Origin: Gemmatimonas phototrophica
GTDB lineage: Bacteria; Gemmatimonadota; Gemmatimonadetes; Longimicrobiales; Gaopeijiaceae
DNA: 9,271 bases
Assembly (NCBI GenBank): GCA_945876015.1
Contig: CAMCNM010000062.1
Span: 1 to 9,271, forward strand
Reading direction: 5' to 3'
Both the position numbers and the translations under genes were made by a program. Of this stretch, positions 5,763 through 9,271 are shown piece by piece (within the stretch, counting starts at the first letter, position 1; every line of letters starts with the position of its first letter). The notes below the pieces were generated by a model. The model did not search any database. It saw only the letters and a program-made list of their open reading frames with translations, and was not told the DNA's origin.

Positions 5763-6869
5763 TCAGCCGATTGTGCTCCGCCGTACCGATAGCTCGAGGA
5801 TGCGGGGGAGGTCCACCTCGACGCCGATGCCCGGCGCCTCGAGCGGGGTGAGGGATCCGTCCTCGAGCTCCCATTCCGGGGTGACGAGATCCTTCTCGAA
5901 ATAGCGCCGGCTGGCCGAGATGTCGCCCGGGAGGGTGAATCCCGGAAGGGTGGCGAGAGCCACGTTGTGCGCCCGGCCGATGCCGGACTCGTGCATGCCG
6001 CCGCACCAGACGGCGACGTCGCGCTCGCGGCAGAGGTCATGGATCCCGCGGGCGCGCGCGAGCCCGCCGACGCGCCCGGGCTTGATGTTGATGATCCGGC
6101 AGCTCCCCTGATCGAGCGCGCGCTCCGCGTCGTCGAGCGAGACGATCGATTCGTCGAGGCAGATCGGGGTGAGCAGCCTTTCCTGGAGCTGCGCGTGTCC
6201 GTCGAAGTCGTCGGGCGCGAGTGGCTGCTCGATCATCATCAAGATGAAATCGTCCATCTCGCGCAGCACGGTCATGTCCCCGATCGTGTACGCCGAGTTG
6301 GCGTCGGCTATCAGCGGGATGTTTCCGAATCTGTCGCGGATTCCGCGCAGCGTCATGATGTCGCGGCGCGGCTTGATCTTCACCTTGATCCTTCGATAGC
6401 CGTCCTCGAGGAATCCCTCGACGCGCCGATACAGCGCGTCGTCGTCGCGCTGAAGGCCGATGCTGACGCCCGCCGCGACCGGCTTCTGCTGACCGCCCAG
6501 CGCGATGCACAGGGGGACCCCGCGGCGCTTGGCATCCAGGTCCCAGATCGCCATCTCGACCGCGGCCCTCGCCATCGGATGGCCGGGGAAGCGGGTCCAG
6601 TGATGTTCGATGGCTTCGGTGTCCACGGTCAGCGTGGTGCCGCGGATCGTCGGGAGGAGCCTTTCGGTGAGCGCGGCCCAGGCGGTCTCGGTGGTCTCCG
6701 GGGAGTAGTGCGGCGTTTCGCCCGCGACGCACTCGCCCCAGCCGGTGATGCCGCCGCCGCTCAGCGCGACTAGCAGGATGGACCGCACGTGCACCGCGCC
6801 GGCACTGCTCTCGAACGGCTCGCGCAGCTCGAGAGGCACCTGGAAGAGTTCGGCTCTCTCGATCTGCAC
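5763..6869 (-). CDS. menC: o-Succinylbenzoate synthase / N-succinylamino acid racemase (enolase superfamily)
   Basis: A 368-residue enzyme of the muconate-lactonizing-enzyme subgroup, in the OSBS/NSAR branch. An N-terminal capping domain (1-125, with WGECVAGETPHYSPETT) precedes the TIM barrel. Catalytic residues are in place: the KxK pair Lys162/Lys164, metal ligands Asp189 (IADAN), Glu214 (MIEQPL) and Asp239 (CLDES), and Lys263 in NIKPGRVGG. The segment CGGMHESGIGRAHN (289-302) followed by LPGDISASRRYFEKD is diagnostic of this branch. Members make o-succinylbenzoate for menaquinone, racemise N-succinylamino acids, or do both; sequence alone rarely separates these. No other men gene is in view, whereas an M20 deacylase lies 31 nt upstream in the same operon, which favours the racemase role, so the symbol is provisional. 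The GTG at 6869 is supported by GGAG 10 nt upstream and by length equal to the family norm. Confidence 0.93.
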   Translation of the reverse strand: MQIERAELFQVPLELREPFESSAGAVHVRSILLVALSGGGITGWGECVAGETPHYSPETTETAWAALTERLLPTIRGTTLTVDTEAIEHHWTRFPGHPMARAAVEMAIWDLDAKRRGVPLCIALGGQQKPVAAGVSIGLQRDDDALYRRVEGFLEDGYRRIKVKIKPRRDIMTLRGIRDRFGNIPLIADANSAYTIGDMTVLREMDDFILMMIEQPLAPDDFDGHAQLQERLLTPICLDESIVSLDDAERALDQGSCRIINIKPGRVGGLARARGIHDLCRERDVAVWCGGMHESGIGRAHNVALATLPGFTLPGDISASRRYFEKDLVTPEWELEDGSLTPLEAPGIGVEVDLPRILELSVRRSTIG

Positions 6870-6900
6870 GGGCGGGATGCTCCGGAAGTGGTCGGGCGCG

Positions 6901-8055
6901 TCAGAGCCGAAGGAACAGCCCGGCGAGCAGCGCGATGCGCGGAGCAATATCCGAGAGCCGCACGTGCTCGTCCAGCGAGTGTGCACCGCCGCCGTCGGGT
7001 CCGAGCCCGTCCAGCGTGGGGCATCCCACGGCCGAGGTGAGGTTCCCGTCGCTCGCGCCGCCGGTCGCTCCCTCATCGAGCGTCCAGCCCTGGGCCGCCG
7101 CGATCACCCGCGCGTGCTCGAAGAGCACGACGCTCGCCTCGGTCCTCTCCAGCGCTCCACGGTTGAGGCCGCCTTCGATCACCAAGGAGCAGCCTGGGTC
7201 GCGGAGCGTGAGCGCCTTGATCGCATGCTCCATCCAGGTGGCTGCCGCGGTGGTCCAGAAGCGGAGGTCGATCTCGGCGTGCGCGTGCTCGGCGACCACG
7301 TTCGAGCGCGTCCCGCCGTCGATCACTCCGACGTTGAGGGTGGTTCCCTTCTCGGGGCTCTCGAGGCGGCGGACGTCCTCGAGCAGGCCGACGAGCGCGT
7401 GGATCGCGGATGCGCCCTTCTCCGGCTCGATCCCGGCGTGCGCCGGGCGACCCTGCACGCGCACGTGAAAGCTGCCCACGCCTTTGCGCTGCGTCTTGGC
7501 CGCGCCGCCTGGTATGCAGGGCTCCAGCACGAGCGCGCCACGCGCGGCCTTCGCGTTCCGCTCGATCAACGCGCGGGACGTGTGCGAGCCGATCTCCTCG
7601 TCGCACGTGATGATGAAGAGGAGGTCGCCCGCGGGCCGACGCTGGGCGCGTGCGATCAGGTCCAGCGCGACGAGTGCCGTCGCGAGCCCGCCCTTCATGT
7701 CGTATGCGCCCGGACCGCTGATACGGTCGTTCGGCTTGTCCACGTCGAAGGGGAGTCGAGCGAGCGATCCGACCAGGTGCACGGTGTCCATGTGACCGAC
7801 GACGAGGAGCGGCGGCTGCGTGGACTGGGCGCCCGGGAAGCGCGCGGTGAGGTGCTCGCCGTGGCCGGGGGCGGGGTGCCGCTCCACCGTCGCGCCCCTG
7901 CGCTCCAGCTCCGCGCGGACGAGGGCGGCGACCTGGAGATTCCGCTCCGCGTCGCCGGACGGGGATTCGAGCGTGACGAGCGATTCGAGCAGAGCGAGGT
8001 ACGAGCCGACGAGATCGACGGCCGACTCGCCCAGCGATGCGATCTCTTCCGTCAC
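6901..8055 (-). CDS. M20 family metallopeptidase / N-acyl amino acid hydrolase
   Basis: A 384-residue zinc hydrolase close to the carboxypeptidase G2 / ArgE / DapE group, which cleaves an acyl or peptide bond next to a free carboxylate. Visible ligands are His88 and Asp90 (GHMDTV), bridging Asp119 (GAYDMKGGL), catalytic base Glu153 with Glu154 (CDEEIGS), Glu178 (LEP) and His359 (GGAHSLDEH). His206 in RPAHAG, at the start of the lid/dimerisation domain, is the residue reaching across the dimer in relatives. There is no signal peptide, so it is likely cytosolic. The GTG at 8055 overlaps the glcF stop as GTGA, a clear sign of translational coupling; a longer open frame reaching back to 8778 is only antiphase glcF sequence. 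With the racemase-like enzyme downstream, desuccinylation of N-succinyl-L-amino acids is a good hypothesis; peptide or folate-type substrates cannot be excluded. Confidence 0.93.
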   Translation of the reverse strand: MTEEIASLGESAVDLVGSYLALLESLVTLESPSGDAERNLQVAALVRAELERRGATVERHPAPGHGEHLTARFPGAQSTQPPLLVVGHMDTVHLVGSLARLPFDVDKPNDRISGPGAYDMKGGLATALVALDLIARAQRRPAGDLLFIITCDEEIGSHTSRALIERNAKAARGALVLEPCIPGGAAKTQRKGVGSFHVRVQGRPAHAGIEPEKGASAIHALVGLLEDVRRLESPEKGTTLNVGVIDGGTRSNVVAEHAHAEIDLRFWTTAAATWMEHAIKALTLRDPGCSLVIEGGLNRGALERTEASVVLFEHARVIAAAQGWTLDEGATGGASDGNLTSAVGCPTLDGLGPDGGGAHSLDEHVRLSDIAPRIALLAGLFLRL

Positions 8056-9271
8056 CGGTCCGAGCGGTAGAATCCAGCGCGCCGGTAGCTCTCGTCGAGG
8101 AGCTCGACCGGGTGGAGCGCCCGACACGGGAGCTTCGCCATGCGGAGGCCGGCTCCGATCTGCATCACGCAGCCCACGTTGCCGGTGACCACGACGTCGG
8201 CTCCCGTCTCCGCGACGGCGGCGACTTTGTCGGCGCCGATCCGGCCGCCGAGATCGGGATGGGTCATGCCGTACACCCCGGCGCCGCCGCAGCATTCGTC
8301 GGCGGCGCGGAGCGGGACGACCTTGAGTCCGGGAACCGCCCCGAGCACGGCCGCGGGCGCCTTCGCGACACCCTGGGCGTGCAGCAGATGGCAGGGAGCG
8401 TCCGCGGTCACGGTCAGGCCGACGGCGGCGCCCGTCCTCGGGCCGCGATCCGCGAGCACCTCGGAGATGTCGCGCACCGCCGCCGCCATGCGGACCGCGC
8501 GGGCCGCGTAAAGCGGGTCGTGCTCGAGCAGGTGGCCGTAATCCTTCATCGCCGCGCCGCAGCCGGCCGCGTTCACCACCACCACTTCCGATCCGGCCGC
8601 CTCGAACGCGTCGATGTTGCGGCGGGCCAGCGCACGCGCTCCCTCCAGGTCGCCGCCGTGCGCGTGGAGCGCACCGCAGCACACCTGGTTGGGTGCTTCG
8701 ACCACCTTCACGCCGTTCGCGCCGAGCACACGCGCGGTCGCCTCGTTCACGTAGCCGAAGAGTCCCTCCTGCACGCATCCCCGCAGAAGCGCGGCGACGC
8801 CGTGGGGGGCGGCCGCGGCCAGCTTCTCACCTCCGACCACCGCGGGGACGGCGGTGCCCGCCGCGGCCTCGTGTGAGGCGCGCTTGAGGCCGCGCCACCG
8901 CGCGCTCGCCGCGAGCATCCCTGCGGAGAGCCTGATCCCTCGAAGCCAACGCCACGAAGGCAGGCGCTTGGCCGCGAGCGCGGGCAGCCCGGTCGCGCGG
9001 ACCACGCGCGCCGTGATCATCGCGACGCGGGTCAGGGTCGGACGGGCGAAGACCGCGAGCAGCAGCCGGGTGTGCCAGCGGGTTCCCCCCGCCCGGACAA
9101 CTTCCTCGCGCGCCAGCTCGAGCAGCGCGCCGTACTGGACGCCCGACGGACAGACCGTCTCGCAGGCGCGGCATCCCACGCACCGATCGATGTGGAGCTG
9201 GAAGGCGTGCGACGACGCGTCGAGCCGTCCGTCAACCACGGCGAGCATGAGGTGGAGACGACCGCGCGGGG
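8052..9271 (-). CDS. glcF: Glycolate oxidase iron-sulfur subunit (5' end beyond window)
   Basis: Electron-transfer subunit of the GlcDEF complex, which oxidises glycolate (or a related 2-hydroxyacid such as lactate) to the keto acid at the membrane. The last 405 codons are visible. The frame is open to the window edge and reads PRGRLHLM just before the ATG at 9248; SPRGRIxLM is conserved inside GlcF, so that ATG is internal and the first 4Fe-4S motif lies off the edge. The second ferredoxin motif CVGCRACETVCP is at about 9147-9182. Two Cys-rich CCG domains follow, with RGCVQ and QVCCGALHAHGGD (about 8681), then DAPCHLLHAQG and DECCGGAGVYG (about 8294). The C-terminus is complete and its TGA overlaps the M20 start. 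glcD and glcE are expected upstream, outside this window. Confidence 0.95.
   Translation of the reverse strand, partial: PRGRLHLMLAVVDGRLDASSHAFQLHIDRCVGCRACETVCPSGVQYGALLELAREEVVRAGGTRWHTRLLLAVFARPTLTRVAMITARVVRATGLPALAAKRLPSWRWLRGIRLSAGMLAASARWRGLKRASHEAAAGTAVPAVVGGEKLAAAAPHGVAALLRGCVQEGLFGYVNEATARVLGANGVKVVEAPNQVCCGALHAHGGDLEGARALARRNIDAFEAAGSEVVVVNAAGCGAAMKDYGHLLEHDPLYAARAVRMAAAVRDISEVLADRGPRTGAAVGLTVTADAPCHLLHAQGVAKAPAAVLGAVPGLKVVPLRAADECCGGAGVYGMTHPDLGGRIGADKVAAVAETGADVVVTGNVGCVMQIGAGLRMAKLPCRALHPVELLDESYRRAGFYRSDR

Noticed and set aside
5967..6773. A 268-codon plus-strand open frame across the MenC-like gene
   Set aside because: Antisense shadow of an enzyme with all catalytic residues intact; no recognisable domain.
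6745..8070. A 441-codon open frame on the plus strand
   Set aside because: It mirrors the M20 gene, whose metal ligands and motifs are complete on the minus strand; long antisense frames are expected in DNA this GC-rich.
8037..8876. A 279-codon plus-strand open frame across glcF
   Set aside because: Antisense shadow of glcF; its His/Arg-rich translation reflects complementary Cys- and Ala-rich codons, not a metal-binding protein.
9246..9248. ATG at 9248 as the true start of glcF
   Set aside because: The frame continues to the window edge and encodes PRGRLHLM, a conserved internal GlcF segment, so the gene begins outside the window.
1..9271. CRISPR arrays, tRNA/rRNA genes, insertion sequences, attachment sites
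   Set aside because: No regularly spaced repeats, cloverleaf-like conserved blocks, transposase motifs or flanking duplications were seen on either strand.

Overview
This is a very GC-rich bacterial window with high G/C at third codon positions, densely packed genes, several lipoproteins and frequent GTG starts (ctaC, ctaD, the M20 peptidase and the MenC-like gene). An aerobic Gram-negative fits: it carries an A-type haem-copper oxidase whose subunit II is a lipoprotein fused to cytochrome c (caa3 type), a glycolate oxidase subunit, and many lipobox signals. The style resembles Gemmatimonadota, Eisenbacteria or related environmental phyla, but that placement is an inference. No rRNA, tRNA, insertion sequence, CRISPR array or prophage gene is visible.

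Layout. (1) 1-2074, minus strand: a tight operon read right to left, with a Trm112-like small protein, ctaC (subunit II plus cytochrome c) and ctaD (subunit I, running off the left edge). (2) 2075-2217: a divergent promoter region. (3) 2218-2745, plus: a DUF192 lipoprotein, converging on (4) 2759-3604, minus: a second secreted lipoprotein of uncertain family. (5) 3605-3783: a second divergent region with a GC-rich inverted repeat and a plausible sigma70-like promoter. (6) 3784-5470, plus: a compact three-gene cluster with an unrecognised 186-residue protein containing a histidine cluster, a 66-residue single-pass membrane protein, and an alkaline-phosphatase-superfamily metalloenzyme with all seven metal ligands. 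(7) 5471-5762: non-coding apart from the C-terminal remnant of a DinB-family gene. (8) 5763-9271, minus: an operon read right to left, with glcF (5' end off the right edge), an M20 metallopeptidase/deacylase overlapping it by GTGA, and an enolase-superfamily o-succinylbenzoate synthase / N-succinylamino acid racemase.

How the genes may work together. The cox operon makes the core of a terminal oxidase. The GlcF-M20-MenC-like operon combines a flavin/iron-sulfur alpha-hydroxyacid oxidase subunit with a racemase-type enolase enzyme and an N-acyl amino acid hydrolase. The last two match the known N-succinylamino acid racemase plus desuccinylase pairing, so D-amino acid salvage is at least as plausible as menaquinone synthesis. 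The 3784-5470 cluster is the least explained part of the window and the best candidate for something undescribed, though nothing in it proves a new system.
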